DNA from: an uncultured Anaerolineales bacterium
Lineage (GTDB): Bacteria; Chloroflexota; Anaerolineae; Aggregatilineales; Aggregatilineaceae
Reading direction: 5' to 3'
DNA length: 64,000 nucleotides
Assembly (NCBI GenBank): GCA_937135955.1
Contig: CAKZOB010000029.1
Coordinates: 27,467-91,466 of the forward strand
Shown here: positions 16,035 to 25,319 of the stretch, piece by piece
Position numbering within the stretch: position 1 is the first letter of the stretch
Layout: the number at the start of each line of letters is the position of its first letter
Notes under the pieces: generated by a model
What the model saw: only the letters and a program-made list of their open reading frames with translations
What the model was told of the DNA's origin: nothing
Database searches by the model: none
Position numbers and translations under genes: made by a program

Positions 16035-16961
16035 ATGAACGCTTTGCCCGATTTCTACGCGCCCCAGCATATTGGACGGCTGGTAGCCCCCAACACGGCA
16101 GCCGCTGTCTCGGCGGGGCTGGCCGCGGGGTTGCCGCCGGCGCAGCAAGACACACGGCGGGTGTTGCTGCTACTGGTGGACCCTCAGATTGACTTCATCC
16201 ATCCCGACGGCGCACTGTGTGTGCCGGGCGCAGTGGATGATACCCGCCGCACTGTCGAATGGATTTACCGGCACGCGGCTGACATCACGACCATCGCCGC
16301 TTCGCTGGATAGTCACCTGCCCCGGCAGATTTTCTTCTCCACCTGGTGGCGCGACCCTTGCGGTCAGCCCCCTGCGCCCTTCACACCGATCAGCGCTGCC
16401 GAAGTAGACACGGGTATATGGGTGCCACTCTACGAGCCGGAATGGTCGCGCGCCTATGTGCACACCCTGGAAGAAAACGCCCGCAAACAATTGATGATCT
16501 GGCCCTTCCACACGCTGATTGGCACGCCGGGTCACGCCATCACGCCGGCCCTGTACGAGGCCATCGCCTATCATGCGGCGGCCCGGCAGTCGCAGCCGAT
16601 CTTCGTGCCCAAGGGATCGCTGCCGCAGACCGAGTACTATTCGCTGCTGGAGCCGGAAGTGAAAGTGCCCGATCATCCGGAAGGGGGCCTGAACACAGCC
16701 TTGCTGGCCACGCTGGAAACCTACGACCTGATCTATGTGGCAGGGCAGGCCAAGAGTCACTGCGTGCTGGAGACGCTCGGTTCGGTGATGCGCGCTTACC
16801 AGCAACGACCGGCGGAGATTGCCAAATGGCGCGTGTTGACCGACTGCATGTCGTCGGTGGCCCATCCGGAAATTGACTTCGAGGCGCTGGCCGAAGCGAC
16901 ATTGGCTCGCTATGCGGCTCAGGGATTGCGCCTGGTGCGCTCGACTGATCCGCTCGGTTAG
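16035..16961 (+). CDS. Cysteine hydrolase, isochorismatase/nicotinamidase-like
   Basis: 308-residue member of the isochorismatase superfamily. The catalytic Asp is in LLLLVDPQIDFIHPDGALCV, the Lys in VPKGSLPQTE and the nucleophilic Cys in AGQAKSHCVLETLGSV. SLDSHLPRQIF matches the metal-binding region of nicotinamidases. It is longer than typical nicotinamidases (~210) because of inserts around residues 110-190. Start ATG 16035 has GAGGGA upstream; a GTG at 16020 is less likely. Convergent with the methyltransferase gene, overlapping by four bases. Substrate uncertain. Confidence 0.85.
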   Translation: MNALPDFYAPQHIGRLVAPNTAAAVSAGLAAGLPPAQQDTRRVLLLLVDPQIDFIHPDGALCVPGAVDDTRRTVEWIYRHAADITTIAASLDSHLPRQIFFSTWWRDPCGQPPAPFTPISAAEVDTGIWVPLYEPEWSRAYVHTLEENARKQLMIWPFHTLIGTPGHAITPALYEAIAYHAAARQSQPIFVPKGSLPQTEYYSLLEPEVKVPDHPEGGLNTALLATLETYDLIYVAGQAKSHCVLETLGSVMRAYQQRPAEIAKWRVLTDCMSSVAHPEIDFEALAEATLARYAAQGLRLVRSTDPLG

Positions 16962-17716
16962 GGGGCGGTCGCGTCAGGAGAACCGAGTTTTTCCACCACC
17001 AGCAGGTGCGATAGTCCCAGCACGCGGAACGGTGTGCGCTCCAGCAGATAGAGCGTGTCGCGCAGCCAGCGCCCCAGGCGCGGGTGACGGTGGATGATGT
17101 TGTCGTAGCCGCCGAAGATGCGCCCATGATGGACAATGCGCACTGGCAACCCATCGAACAGGCGACGCACATCGCGGGCGGTGTAGGTACGCACATGGGG
17201 GGCCAGGCGATCGCGCCAGCGGCGGGGCAGGTAATTGATCAGCGGCGTGTTGCCGAAATGGTAGACGCCGCGCCAGTAATGTCCGTGCTGCTCGACGGGG
17301 TACCAGCGATTGGGGCAGAACAGCACCAGCCGCCCGCTGGGTTTGAGCACGCGCACCATCTCCTCGACGGCGCGGCGGTCGTCGGAGACGTGTTCGATCA
17401 CTTCGTTGGAGAGGATGGTATCGAACAGGTTGGCGCGGTAGGGTAGAGCTTCTGCGGCGGCGACCAGCGCGTGCGGTGTATCTACCCGTGCCTCGCGCAC
17501 GCGCTCGAATTCCAGATCGAACGCCTCGACAAACAGCGAATAGCGACGGCGAATCTGGCTGCTATACGCGCCCACGCCGCATCCCGCTTCCAGCACCCAC
17601 GCGCTGCGCAACTGCGCCCAATGCCCGATCATGCGCAGGCGGCGTTCCTGCCCGTCGCGCCATACATAGCTTGGTTCGCCCCGCACAGCAGCCAGGTGAG
17701 ACGGATGGTGTGTCAC
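16958..17716 (-). CDS. SAM-dependent methyltransferase
   Basis: 252-residue class I (Methyltransf_11-like) enzyme. SAM motif WVLEAGCGVGAYSSQI near residue 40, acidic loop FDLEFERV, and SNEVIEHVSDDRRAVEEMVRVLKPSGRLVLFCPNR. Starts with GTG behind GGAGGGCT and overlaps the stop of the upstream acetyltransferase gene. Last gene of a three-gene GNAT-GNAT-methyltransferase operon. Target unknown; methyltransferases of this form often act on quinones, lipids or glycans. Confidence 0.88.
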   Translation of the reverse strand: MTHHPSHLAAVRGEPSYVWRDGQERRLRMIGHWAQLRSAWVLEAGCGVGAYSSQIRRRYSLFVEAFDLEFERVREARVDTPHALVAAAEALPYRANLFDTILSNEVIEHVSDDRRAVEEMVRVLKPSGRLVLFCPNRWYPVEQHGHYWRGVYHFGNTPLINYLPRRWRDRLAPHVRTYTARDVRRLFDGLPVRIVHHGRIFGGYDNIIHRHPRLGRWLRDTLYLLERTPFRVLGLSHLLVVEKLGSPDATAP

Positions 17717-18243
17717 AGCCCTCCGACCTCCGGCGTTGGCCGCACGCGTGCCATCAGGTAAGCGTCTACGTACTGGCCGTCGCGAAAGGCAAAGGCTCGC
17801 AGCGTGCCTTCGATCTCGAAACCGAACTTGCGATAGAGGGCGATGGCCGCCTCGTTGTCGGTGAACACTTCCAATTCCACGCGGCTGATCGCCAGCCAGC
17901 GTTCCGCCAGGTCGAGCGCCGCCTCCAACAACACCGTCCCGATGCCGCGGTGCTGGTAGTCACCATGCACTATCATGGCCAGACGAGCTGTATGAGCGCG
18001 GCGGCCACTACCTGGTTGCAACCGCAAGAGGCCCACCGCTACGCCGTTGACCACAGCCACCAGTTCCACCTGGTTGGCGGATCGATTCTCTAACCGGTCG
18101 CGGATGGCATCGCGCGAGGGATAGGGCAACAACAGGGTTTGAAAGACTACGTTGGCGCTTTCCTGGATGGCGGCGATATCTTCCCAGTCGTCCGCCTCCA
18201 CGCTGCGCACCAGGATTTCGGGCTGCATCACGCGCCGGGTCAT
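17713..18243 (-). CDS. GNAT-family N-acetyltransferase
   Basis: 176 residues. Acetyl-CoA binding motif is HGDYQHRGIGTVLLEAALD, followed by RVELEVFTDNEAAIALYRKFGFEIEGTLRAFAFRDGQYVDAYLMAR, typical of RimJ/RimL/PhnO-like acetyltransferases that modify protein N-termini, amino acids or antibiotics. Start and stop overlap the neighbouring genes by four bases each. The product resembles the upstream GNAT, suggesting an old duplication. Confidence 0.9.
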   Translation of the reverse strand: MTRRVMQPEILVRSVEADDWEDIAAIQESANVVFQTLLLPYPSRDAIRDRLENRSANQVELVAVVNGVAVGLLRLQPGSGRRAHTARLAMIVHGDYQHRGIGTVLLEAALDLAERWLAISRVELEVFTDNEAAIALYRKFGFEIEGTLRAFAFRDGQYVDAYLMARVRPTPEVGGL

Positions 18244-18788
18244 GGGGTTTCCTCCCGTTCACCGGCAACCGCCTCCGGTCGCAGACGCGCCAGCAACCAG
18301 GCGTCCGCGTATTCCCCGCCCCGCACTATGTAGCGCCGCATGGTAGCCTCGTGCACGAAGCCGTGTTGCTGCAACAACGTAACGTGTGCGTCGTCCGGCG
18401 GAAAGACCATCGTCTCGATGCGACGCAGGGCCAGCCAGTCGTCGGCCAGGGCCAGTGTTGCCCGCAGCAGGCTATCTTCGATCTCCCCGCCGCGCAGTTC
18501 CGGCTGGATGACGAGCATCAGTTGGGCCAGATGACGCTGCCGGTGCTCTGACACCTTGATCCAGGCTGCGCCTACCACACGCTCGCGCCCGCTGGGCAAC
18601 ATCAACTCCGCGATGAGAGTATGGACACTCGCTGGAGGGTTGTTCACCCGCTCGCGGAAAGATTCCTCGCTGAGGTAGGGCAGGTCGGAGATGTGGAGCA
18701 ACACTGCCTCGTTGCAGAAGAGTGTGTAGAGTGCCGTCCAGTCGTCGGCACGCAGCCCGCGTATGGTCAGAGTAGGCAAATCGGTCAC
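18240..18788 (-). CDS. GNAT-family N-acetyltransferase (diverged)
   Basis: 182 residues from a GTG at 18786-18788. GNAT-like RGLRADDWTALYTLFCNEAVLL and the C-terminal HGFVHEATMRRYIVRGGEYADAWLLAR match the downstream paralogue. The expected Q/RxxGxG/A pyrophosphate loop is altered (QPELRGGEIEDSLL), so acetyl-CoA binding may be weakened. The open frame reaches 19016 but the first 76 codons overlap the divergent GT2 promoter and read as non-coding. First gene of the three-gene operon. Confidence 0.78.
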   Translation of the reverse strand: MTDLPTLTIRGLRADDWTALYTLFCNEAVLLHISDLPYLSEESFRERVNNPPASVHTLIAELMLPSGRERVVGAAWIKVSEHRQRHLAQLMLVIQPELRGGEIEDSLLRATLALADDWLALRRIETMVFPPDDAHVTLLQQHGFVHEATMRRYIVRGGEYADAWLLARLRPEAVAGEREETP

Positions 18789-18926
18789 CTGAGCCGTCCC
18801 AAGCCAAGCGCTGATGTGATAATATGCTGCCCGACCCGGCAAACAGGGCACGCATAGCTTACCCCGTCGGCAGGGATACGCCAAGACTTCGGGTCGGCCT
18901 GCCCGCTCTGCCATCCGGACGATCGG

Positions 18927-18954
18927 TTGATCCCTATCTGCAGGCTGGTATAAT
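18927..18954 (+). promoter_or_regulatory. Promoter of the GT2/GT39 operon
   Basis: TTGATC (18927-18932), 16-base spacer, TATAAT (18949-18954). Excellent match. It lies in a ~200-base divergent gap; a TATTAT box on the other strand near 18818-18823 may serve the GNAT operon. Confidence 0.8.
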
Positions 18955-18990
18955 GACCGTGCGCGGGGAATCCGAACAAGGGAGAGAATC

Positions 18991-19680
18991 GTGACCATCC
19001 GGCTATCTGTCATCATCCCCTGCTACAACGAAGTCAACACTGTGGCCGAGATCATCCGCCGCGTGCGGGCCGTCAACCTGGCCCACGAGATCATCGTGGT
19101 AGACGATGGTTCGACCGACGGCACGCGCGACGTGCTGGCGCAGATTGAGCCAGGCGACGACCTGAAGATCATCTATCACCCGCACAACATGGGCAAAGGC
19201 GCTGCCGTGCGCACCGGCTTCCAGAACGCGACCGGCGATGTGTTCCTCATCCAGGATGCCGACCTCGAATATGACCCGCGCGAATATCCGGTATTGTTGC
19301 GCCCGATCGAGGAAGGGATCGCCAAAGTCGTCTATGGCTCGCGCTTCCTGGGCGGGCCGCGCAAGGCGATGTTCTTCTGGAACATGGTTGCCAACCGCAC
19401 GCTGACCTTCATCACCAACCTGCTCTACAACGCCATCCTCAGCGACATGGAGACCTGCTACAAAGTCTTCCGCGCCGAGATTATCCGCGATATTCCCTTG
19501 CGCTCGCGCCGCTTCGACTTCGAGCCAGAAGTCACCGCCAAAATCCTGAAGCGCGGCTATCGCATCTATGAGGTGCCCATCTCCTACAACGGGCGCGAAT
19601 GGCATGAGGGCAAGAAAATCTCGTGGAAGGACGGCGTGATCGCGCTGTGGACGCTGCTGCGCTATCGCTTCACGGACTGA
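18991..19680 (+). CDS. GT2 glycosyltransferase, dolichyl-phosphate-mannose-synthase-like
   Basis: 229 residues. GT-A fold with SVIIPCYNEVNTVAEIIRRV, IIVVDDGSTDGT, the metal site IQDADLEYDPREYP, and a C-terminal YRIYEVPISYNGREWHEGKKI. No C-terminal membrane helices. These enzymes move a hexose from a nucleotide sugar to polyprenyl phosphate at the inner membrane face. Start GTG has AAGGGAGAG upstream. The next gene, a GT39-like membrane transferase, is the natural user of the lipid-linked sugar. Confidence 0.92.
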   Translation: MTIRLSVIIPCYNEVNTVAEIIRRVRAVNLAHEIIVVDDGSTDGTRDVLAQIEPGDDLKIIYHPHNMGKGAAVRTGFQNATGDVFLIQDADLEYDPREYPVLLRPIEEGIAKVVYGSRFLGGPRKAMFFWNMVANRTLTFITNLLYNAILSDMETCYKVFRAEIIRDIPLRSRRFDFEPEVTAKILKRGYRIYEVPISYNGREWHEGKKISWKDGVIALWTLLRYRFTD

Positions 19681-21143
19681 ACGCGCCCTCGCTTCCGACA
19701 CGAGCGCCAGTCTGGCCCGCGGCGCTCGTCGTATTTCTGGGGCTGCTGCTACGCCTGAGTCTGGTGGCGGATGACGTCCGTTTCCACCCCGACGAAGCCC
19801 TCTTCGCGGCCCAGGCCCGGCAGATCAGCCAGACCGGTGACCTGTTGGTGCGTCGCCCTGACCTGGACAAGCCCCCCCTCACGCTGTACGTCACTGCGCT
19901 GAGCTTCCGCCTGTTTGGGGTCAGCGAATTCGCCGCGCGCCTGCCCAACGCTCTGTTCGCCGGTCTGACCCTCGCCGCGCTCTATCAACTGGCGCAGACG
20001 CTCTACCGAAATCGGCGGGTGAGCCTGCCTGCAGCTCTGCTCTGCGCGTGTTCCCCCTACCTGTTGGCCTTTGCCCCAACCGTCTTCACCGACGTGCAGG
20101 CGACCTGGTGGATCGCGCTGGCGGCGTTGCTGGCGGCGCGCGGACGTTGGGGAGGCGCGGGCCTGAGCGCGGCGCTGGGAATCGCGGCGAAGACGGCTGC
20201 TGCCTGGGGCGTTCCGTTAATCGTTGCTCTGGGCGTGCTCAACACGACACAGTTGCGCGACACCTGGCCTGACACCGGAAAGCGCCTGCTACGGTTCGCT
20301 GGAATGCTGGCGTTGGGCATGGCCCTGCTGATCTTGTGGGACGTGGCCCGTTGGCCGTATAGCTTCCTGCGGCTGGACTACGAGCACAACCATCCAGGCC
20401 GCCTGATCCGCTCCGACGAACTGTGGTCGCGCCTGGAACAGTGGACGCACTGGCTCGGCTATCTGGCGGGCACAGCCGGTATCACCGCAACCCTGGCCGT
20501 GCTATTGGCCCTGTGGCTCGTCCGGCAATTGCGCCGCCTGCGTCACCGCGATGCTGCGCTCGACTGGACTATCTGCGCTTACTGTCTGGCTGTGCTCGGC
20601 GGACTGTGGCTGGTCGCTTTCAACACCTATGACCGCTATCTGATCCTGCTGGCCCCGTTCCTGTTGATGCTAGGCGGGCGCGCTTTTGCCGGGACGCTGG
20701 CCAACCTGCCAGGTCAGCGGCTGCGGCGGGCCGCTGTCATGGGGCTGCTGGTGATACTCTGCTACGGCACACTGCCCGTCCTGCGCGGCCATACACCCGT
20801 AGGCGGGGATCGCACGGCCTATGAGGGCATAGATACGCTGGCCATATACCTGAATACGGACTTGAGCGGCGCGCTCGTCTACGATCACTGGCTGGGCTGG
20901 CAACTGGCCTATTATCTGGGCGAACATCCCGCCATGACCCTGCGCTACATGCCCCAACCGGAAGCGCTCGCCGACGAGATGGCGGACTGCGCCTGTCAGC
21001 GCTATCTGGCCGCGCCGCTCTCGGCGCAACTCCTACCCTGGCTCGATGTCCTGGGGCGCGCCGCAGTGAGCACACAACAGGTCTTCGTGTGCCCAGGCGG
21101 GTACTTCGCTGTGTACCGGCTCGACGCGCCGCATCATGATTAG
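19647..21143 (+). CDS. GT39/ArnT-like integral membrane glycosyltransferase
   Basis: About 498 residues, polytopic. After the first helix comes DDVRFHPDEALFAAQARQI, with the acidic residues that PMT/ArnT enzymes use for catalysis in the first outer loop. DKPPLTLYVTALSFRLFG and about ten further hydrophobic segments follow. Expected to transfer a sugar from polyprenyl-phosphate to protein or glycan outside. The start is uncertain: GTG 19647 (used) overlaps the GT2 gene by 34 bases, GTG 19623 is also open. Pairs functionally with the GT2 gene. Confidence 0.87.
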   Translation: MDAAALSLHGLNAPSLPTRAPVWPAALVVFLGLLLRLSLVADDVRFHPDEALFAAQARQISQTGDLLVRRPDLDKPPLTLYVTALSFRLFGVSEFAARLPNALFAGLTLAALYQLAQTLYRNRRVSLPAALLCACSPYLLAFAPTVFTDVQATWWIALAALLAARGRWGGAGLSAALGIAAKTAAAWGVPLIVALGVLNTTQLRDTWPDTGKRLLRFAGMLALGMALLILWDVARWPYSFLRLDYEHNHPGRLIRSDELWSRLEQWTHWLGYLAGTAGITATLAVLLALWLVRQLRRLRHRDAALDWTICAYCLAVLGGLWLVAFNTYDRYLILLAPFLLMLGGRAFAGTLANLPGQRLRRAAVMGLLVILCYGTLPVLRGHTPVGGDRTAYEGIDTLAIYLNTDLSGALVYDHWLGWQLAYYLGEHPAMTLRYMPQPEALADEMADCACQRYLAAPLSAQLLPWLDVLGRAAVSTQQVFVCPGGYFAVYRLDAPHHD

Positions 21144-21208
21144 GCAAGCGGGCAGGCGTTCTGTATATTCGTAGTGGTTGCGAACTGCCGTGAGGATAGG
21201 AGCATCCC

Positions 21209-22687
21209 ATGAACCTCGCCGAAAACGAGGCGCCGATCACCATCGTGATCTTCGGCGCATCGGGCGACCTGACCGAGCGCAAGTTGATTCCGGCGCTGTT
21301 CAGTCTCTACCGTCGTCAACGCCTGCCGCAGCCGCTGCAGATCGTAGGATCGGCGCGCCGACCCTACACGCACGAGGAATTCCGCGCTCATCTGCGTACA
21401 GGCGCGCAGCAATATGCGACCGAGCGCTTCGATGCGGCGACCTGGGACGCCTTTTCGGCCAACATCTGGTATCACGCCGGAGATTCCAGCCGCCCCGAAG
21501 ACATGACCGCGCTGGACGCTTTTCTCACCCGTCTGGAGAAGGGTTCGGCCCATCGCCTGTATTACCTGGCCGTCGCGCCGACGCTCTATGTGCCCATTGT
21601 GGAGAACCTGGGCCGCGCCGATATGGCGCACGAAGACGACGGCTGGCGGAGGCTGATCGTCGAAAAACCTTTCGGGCACGATCTGGCTTCGGCCCATGCT
21701 CTCAACGATACGCTGCATCAGGTATTCGCTGAGCATCAGGTCTACCGGATCGATCACTACCTGGGCAAGGAAACGGCGCAGAACATCCTCTTCTTCCGCT
21801 TCGCTAACACCATCTTCGAGCCGGTGTGGAACCGCAATTACGTGGATCACGTGCAGATCACGGTCGCTGAGACGGTAGATGTGGGGCATCGCGCTGGCTA
21901 CTACGATCAGGCGGGCGTGCTGCGCGACATGTTCCAGAATCACCTGTTGCAACTGCTGGCGCTGATCGCCATGGAACCGCCCTATTCCTTCGATGCTGAT
22001 GCCCTGCGCAACGAGAAGGTGAAGGTGCTCAATTCCATTCGACCCATCGGCCCGCACGACGCCGTCCTCGCCCAATATCGCGGTTACCGCGAGGCGCAGG
22101 GCGTCGCCCCTGCTTCGCGCACCCCGACCTTCGCCGCGCTCAAGCTGTATGTGGACAACTGGCGCTGGCAGGGCGTGCCCTTCTATCTGCGCTCCGGCAA
22201 GGCGCTGGCGCACAAGACCAGCGAAGTGGTCGTGGAATTCAAGTGCCCGCCCCAGGTGATGTTCGAGCGGGAGACGAACGAGTGCTTTCCCCCGAACGTG
22301 CTCTCGCTGTGTATTCAGCCGGATGAAGGCATTCACCTGCAGTTCGAGGCTAAAGTCCCTGGTTCACAGCGCGACACCCGCTCGGTCAACATGGAATTCC
22401 ACTATCGCTTGTCGTTTGGAGGGGGGCCGCTGCCCGATGCCTACGAGCGCCTGTTGCTCGATGCGCTGCTCGGCGACGCCTCACTCTTCACGCGCAGCGA
22501 CGAGATCGAAGCCGCCTGGCGGATTATTGACCCGTTGTTGAAGCGCTGGGAAACCGGGCAAGACCCCCATATCCCCGTCTACGAACCGGGCACCATGGGG
22601 CCGCCAGAAAGCGATGAGTTCATGGCCCGCGATGGGCGTCTCTGGCGGCAGGAATGCAATCATTGCGAAGAGAAAACTACTGAATGA
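21209..22687 (+). CDS. zwf: Glucose-6-phosphate 1-dehydrogenase
   Basis: First enzyme of the oxidative pentose phosphate route, making 6-phosphogluconolactone and NAD(P)H. 492 residues with the nucleotide motif [18 protein letters not shown] near the N-terminus and the active-site signature [13 protein letters not shown] with the catalytic His. Length is normal. Start ATG has ATAGGAG upstream. The TGA overlaps the ATG of the lactonase gene, matching its pathway partner. Confidence 0.97.
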   Translation: MNLAENEAPITIVIFGASGDLTERKLIPALFSLYRRQRLPQPLQIVGSARRPYTHEEFRAHLRTGAQQYATERFDAATWDAFSANIWYHAGDSSRPEDMTALDAFLTRLEKGSAHRLYYLAVAPTLYVPIVENLGRADMAHEDDGWRRLIVEKPFGHDLASAHALNDTLHQVFAEHQVYRIDHYLGKETAQNILFFRFANTIFEPVWNRNYVDHVQITVAETVDVGHRAGYYDQAGVLRDMFQNHLLQLLALIAMEPPYSFDADALRNEKVKVLNSIRPIGPHDAVLAQYRGYREAQGVAPASRTPTFAALKLYVDNWRWQGVPFYLRSGKALAHKTSEVVVEFKCPPQVMFERETNECFPPNVLSLCIQPDEGIHLQFEAKVPGSQRDTRSVNMEFHYRLSFGGGPLPDAYERLLLDALLGDASLFTRSDEIEAAWRIIDPLLKRWETGQDPHIPVYEPGTMGPPESDEFMARDGRLWRQECNHCEEKTTE

Positions 22688-23421
22688 ACGAGATCGAAGT
22701 CTGCCCCGATCCCCAGCATCTGGCGCGGGTCGCCGCCGGGCATATCGCCCGTATTGCCGCTGAAGTTATCGCCGTGCGCGGACGCTTCACCATCGGCCTG
22801 CCGGGCGGATCGACACCGCGCCTGCTGTTCACATTGCTGAGCAATCTACCCTGGGTCAGGCGCATTGATTGGGCGCATGTACACGTCTTCTGGGGCGATG
22901 AGCGCTGCGTGCCGCCCGATCATCCGGACAGCAACTATCGGCTGGCGTACGAAACGCTGCTGCACCATGTGCCTGTGCCCACCGAACAGATACATCGCAT
23001 CTCCGGCGAGCTGCCCCCCGCCGAAGCCGCCCGTTCCTACGAACAGACTTTGCGCGCCTTCTTCCCGGAGGACGCCTCTGCTAATCCACAGCCGCGCTTC
23101 GATCTGCTGCTGCTGGGTCTGGGCGACGACGGGCACACGGCATCTCTGTTCCCTGGCACGCTGGCTTTGACGGAGACGACGCGCTGGGTCGTGGAAAACT
23201 ACGTGCCGCGCCTGGACGCCTGGCGTATCACGCTCACCGCGCCGGCGATCAATGCCGCTGCCCATGTGATTTTCCTGGTCAGCGGGGCGGCTAAAGCCGA
23301 GGCGCTGCAGGCGGTGTTGCGAGGGCCATTCCGTCCGTCGGCCTATCCCGCACAATTGATTCAGCCTCGTGCCGGGCAATTGCTCTGGCTGGTGGATCAG
23401 GCGGCGGCGGCTCTCTTATGA
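22684..23421 (+). CDS. pgl: 6-phosphogluconolactonase (DevB type)
   Basis: Hydrolyses 6-phosphogluconolactone. 245 residues with the sugar-isomerase-like [33 protein letters not shown] and [17 protein letters not shown] signatures of the NagB/Pgl family. Overlaps zwf by four bases, so the two consecutive pathway enzymes are translationally coupled. No gnd gene follows. Confidence 0.96.
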   Translation: MNEIEVCPDPQHLARVAAGHIARIAAEVIAVRGRFTIGLPGGSTPRLLFTLLSNLPWVRRIDWAHVHVFWGDERCVPPDHPDSNYRLAYETLLHHVPVPTEQIHRISGELPPAEAARSYEQTLRAFFPEDASANPQPRFDLLLLGLGDDGHTASLFPGTLALTETTRWVVENYVPRLDAWRITLTAPAINAAAHVIFLVSGAAKAEALQAVLRGPFRPSAYPAQLIQPRAGQLLWLVDQAAAALL

Positions 23422-23515
23422 AACGGCCATTTTTTGCAACAGCCCTCGCTTGGCACTACACTTAAGATATCCATAAATACACACGCAGCTTTCTGTAGAG
23501 TGAGGAGAAAAGCGC

Positions 23516-25051
23516 ATGGTACGTAAAGTCAGTCTGTTCGCGCTGATCCTGGTCGCCATGCTGGCCGTGTCGTTTCTGCCAGCGTCAGCTGCCGGGCCGG
23601 TGTACCCCGATCTGCCCGACCTGGGCGGACAGGAGATCGTGATCGCCGTCGAAAACCTCTACACGCCGTTCCAGTTCGAGAATCCCAAGACCGGCGAGAT
23701 CATGGGGTATGAGTACGACCTGGTGGAAGAAATCTGCTACCGCATTAACTGCACGCCGGTCTATGAGTACGTCAGTTGGGATGTGATGATCTCCTCGGTC
23801 AGCGAAGGTCAGTTCGACATGGGCATGACCGGCATCAGCATCATTGAAGAGCGCAAGCAGATGGTGGACTTCTCCGACCCCTACATCAATCTGCAGCAGT
23901 TCTTGCTGGCCCGTGCCGACGAAGACCGTTTCAGCAACATCGAGGAGTTTGCCGCCAACCCCGACCTGCTCCTGGGGGTGCAGGCGGGCACTGCTGGTTT
24001 CTTCGTCACCCTCGACTTCGTTCCCGACGAAGCCCGCCGCGTTGTTTACACGGAGTTTGGCGCGCTGGTGCAGGCGCTCATTGTTGGTGATGTGGATGCC
24101 ATCCCTGTAGACGCTGCTGCTGCCCGCGGCTTCATCTCCACCACTGGCGGGGCGGTCAAGACGGTTGGCGACGCCATCTCCGACGACGAGATGGGCTTCA
24201 TCTTCCCCAAAGGCTCCGACCTGGTCGAACCGATGAACGCTGCCATCGCTTCCCTCAAACAGGATGGCTTCCTCGATTTCCTGATGAATAAGTGGTTCTT
24301 CGACTACAACCCAGAGACAGGCGAGCTGTATGATGAATTGCCCGACCTGGGCGGACAGGAGATCGTGATCGCCGTCGAAAACCTCTACACGCCGTTCCAG
24401 TTCGAGAATCCCAAGACCGGCGAGATCATGGGGTATGAGTACGACCTGGTGGAAGAAATCTGCTACCGCATTAACTGCACGCCGGTCTATGAGTACGTCA
24501 GTTGGGATGTGATGATCTCCTCGGTCAGCGAAGGTCAGTTCGACATGGGCATGACCGGCATCAGCATCATTGAAGAGCGCAAGCAGATGGTGGACTTCTC
24601 CGACCCCTACATCAATCTGCAGCAGTTCTTGCTGGCCCGTGCCGACGAAGACCGTTTCAGCAACATCGAGGAGTTTGCCGCCAACCCCGACCTGCTCCTG
24701 GGGGTGCAGGCGGGCACTGCTGGTTTCTTCGTCACCCTCGACTTCGTTCCCGACGAAGCCCGCCGCGTTGTTTACACGGAGTTTGGCGCGCTGGTGCAGG
24801 CGCTCATTGTTGGTGATGTGGATGCCATCCCTGTAGACGCTGCTGCTGCCCGCGGCTTCATCTCCACCACTGGCGGGGCGGTCAAGACGGTTGGCGACGC
24901 CATCTCCGACGACGAGATGGGCTTCATCTTCCCCAAAGGCTCCGACCTGGTCGAACCGATGAACGCTGCCATCGCTTCCCTCAAACAGGATGGCTTCCTC
25001 GATTTCCTGATGAATAAGTGGTTCTTCGACTATCAGCCGCCGACCGAATAA
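23516..25051 (+). CDS. Family 3 solute-binding protein with two identical tandem domains
   Basis: 511-residue secreted binding protein of the polar amino-acid type (SBP_bac_3). A signal peptide (SLFALILVAMLAVSFLPASA) leads into two copies of one ~232-residue domain containing IVIAVENLYTPFQFENP, GYEYDLVEEICYRI, FDMGMTGISIIEERK and a C-terminal LKQDGFLDFLMNKWFFDY. The two coding copies are identical over 694 bases (23613-24306 and 24339-25032), joined by a 32-base linker coding NPETGELYDE. No lipobox is visible and no permease or ATPase gene is next to it. SD is GAGGAG. Ordinary relatives have one domain of ~250 residues. Confidence 0.9.
   Translation: MVRKVSLFALILVAMLAVSFLPASAAGPVYPDLPDLGGQEIVIAVENLYTPFQFENPKTGEIMGYEYDLVEEICYRINCTPVYEYVSWDVMISSVSEGQFDMGMTGISIIEERKQMVDFSDPYINLQQFLLARADEDRFSNIEEFAANPDLLLGVQAGTAGFFVTLDFVPDEARRVVYTEFGALVQALIVGDVDAIPVDAAAARGFISTTGGAVKTVGDAISDDEMGFIFPKGSDLVEPMNAAIASLKQDGFLDFLMNKWFFDYNPETGELYDELPDLGGQEIVIAVENLYTPFQFENPKTGEIMGYEYDLVEEICYRINCTPVYEYVSWDVMISSVSEGQFDMGMTGISIIEERKQMVDFSDPYINLQQFLLARADEDRFSNIEEFAANPDLLLGVQAGTAGFFVTLDFVPDEARRVVYTEFGALVQALIVGDVDAIPVDAAAARGFISTTGGAVKTVGDAISDDEMGFIFPKGSDLVEPMNAAIASLKQDGFLDFLMNKWFFDYQPPTE
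23613..25032 (+). repeat. Perfect in-frame tandem duplication (694 bp identical, 726-bp period)
   Basis: Positions 23613-24306 and 24339-25032 read identically by eye, with a period of 726 (242 codons) and only 32 unique bases between them. The frame is preserved across the junction. Lack of even silent differences points to a very recent event, gene conversion, or a sequencing/assembly error. Confidence 0.93.
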
Positions 25052-25098
25052 CGCGGCACACAGGCCGCAGACGGTAGCGGCAGTTCCGAAACACCCTG

Positions 25099-25129
25099 CG
25101 ACGGTCATCGCCAGGCGCGGTGACCGTCG
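25099..25129 (+). terminator. Terminator of the binding-protein gene
   Basis: CGACGGTCA and TGACCGTCG are perfect 9-base arms, extended inward by four more pairs including one G-T, 48 bases past the stop. The tail TGCTTTGCTC is only moderately T-rich. Confidence 0.65.
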
Positions 25130-25152
25130 TGCTTTGCTCACTCAAACACCTG

Positions 25153-25181
25153 TTCAGATTCGCCGCTAAAGGCTGTACAAT
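25153..25181 (+). promoter_or_regulatory. Promoter of the STAS gene
   Basis: TTCAGA (25153-25158), 17-base spacer, TACAAT (25176-25181). Leaves a leader of about 130 bases before the start codon, in which I see no structured element. Confidence 0.55.
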
Positions 25182-25319
25182 TTAGAATGGGCAACGGGAG
25201 GTCAGGAAGCCAAGGCAGTCTGATCAGGTAAGACCTGTCGCTATCCCGTGACAGAGCGTAAAAGTATATCGTTTCTGTCCATACAGTGTTCTTTTCCTTC
25301 ATTTGATCGGAGCAAACTC

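Noticed and set aside
21140..22336. 398-codon minus-strand frame
   Set aside because: Mirror of zwf, which has intact signatures throughout.
23585..25141. 518-codon minus-strand frame
   Set aside because: Antisense of the duplicated binding-protein gene; it inherits the same duplication.
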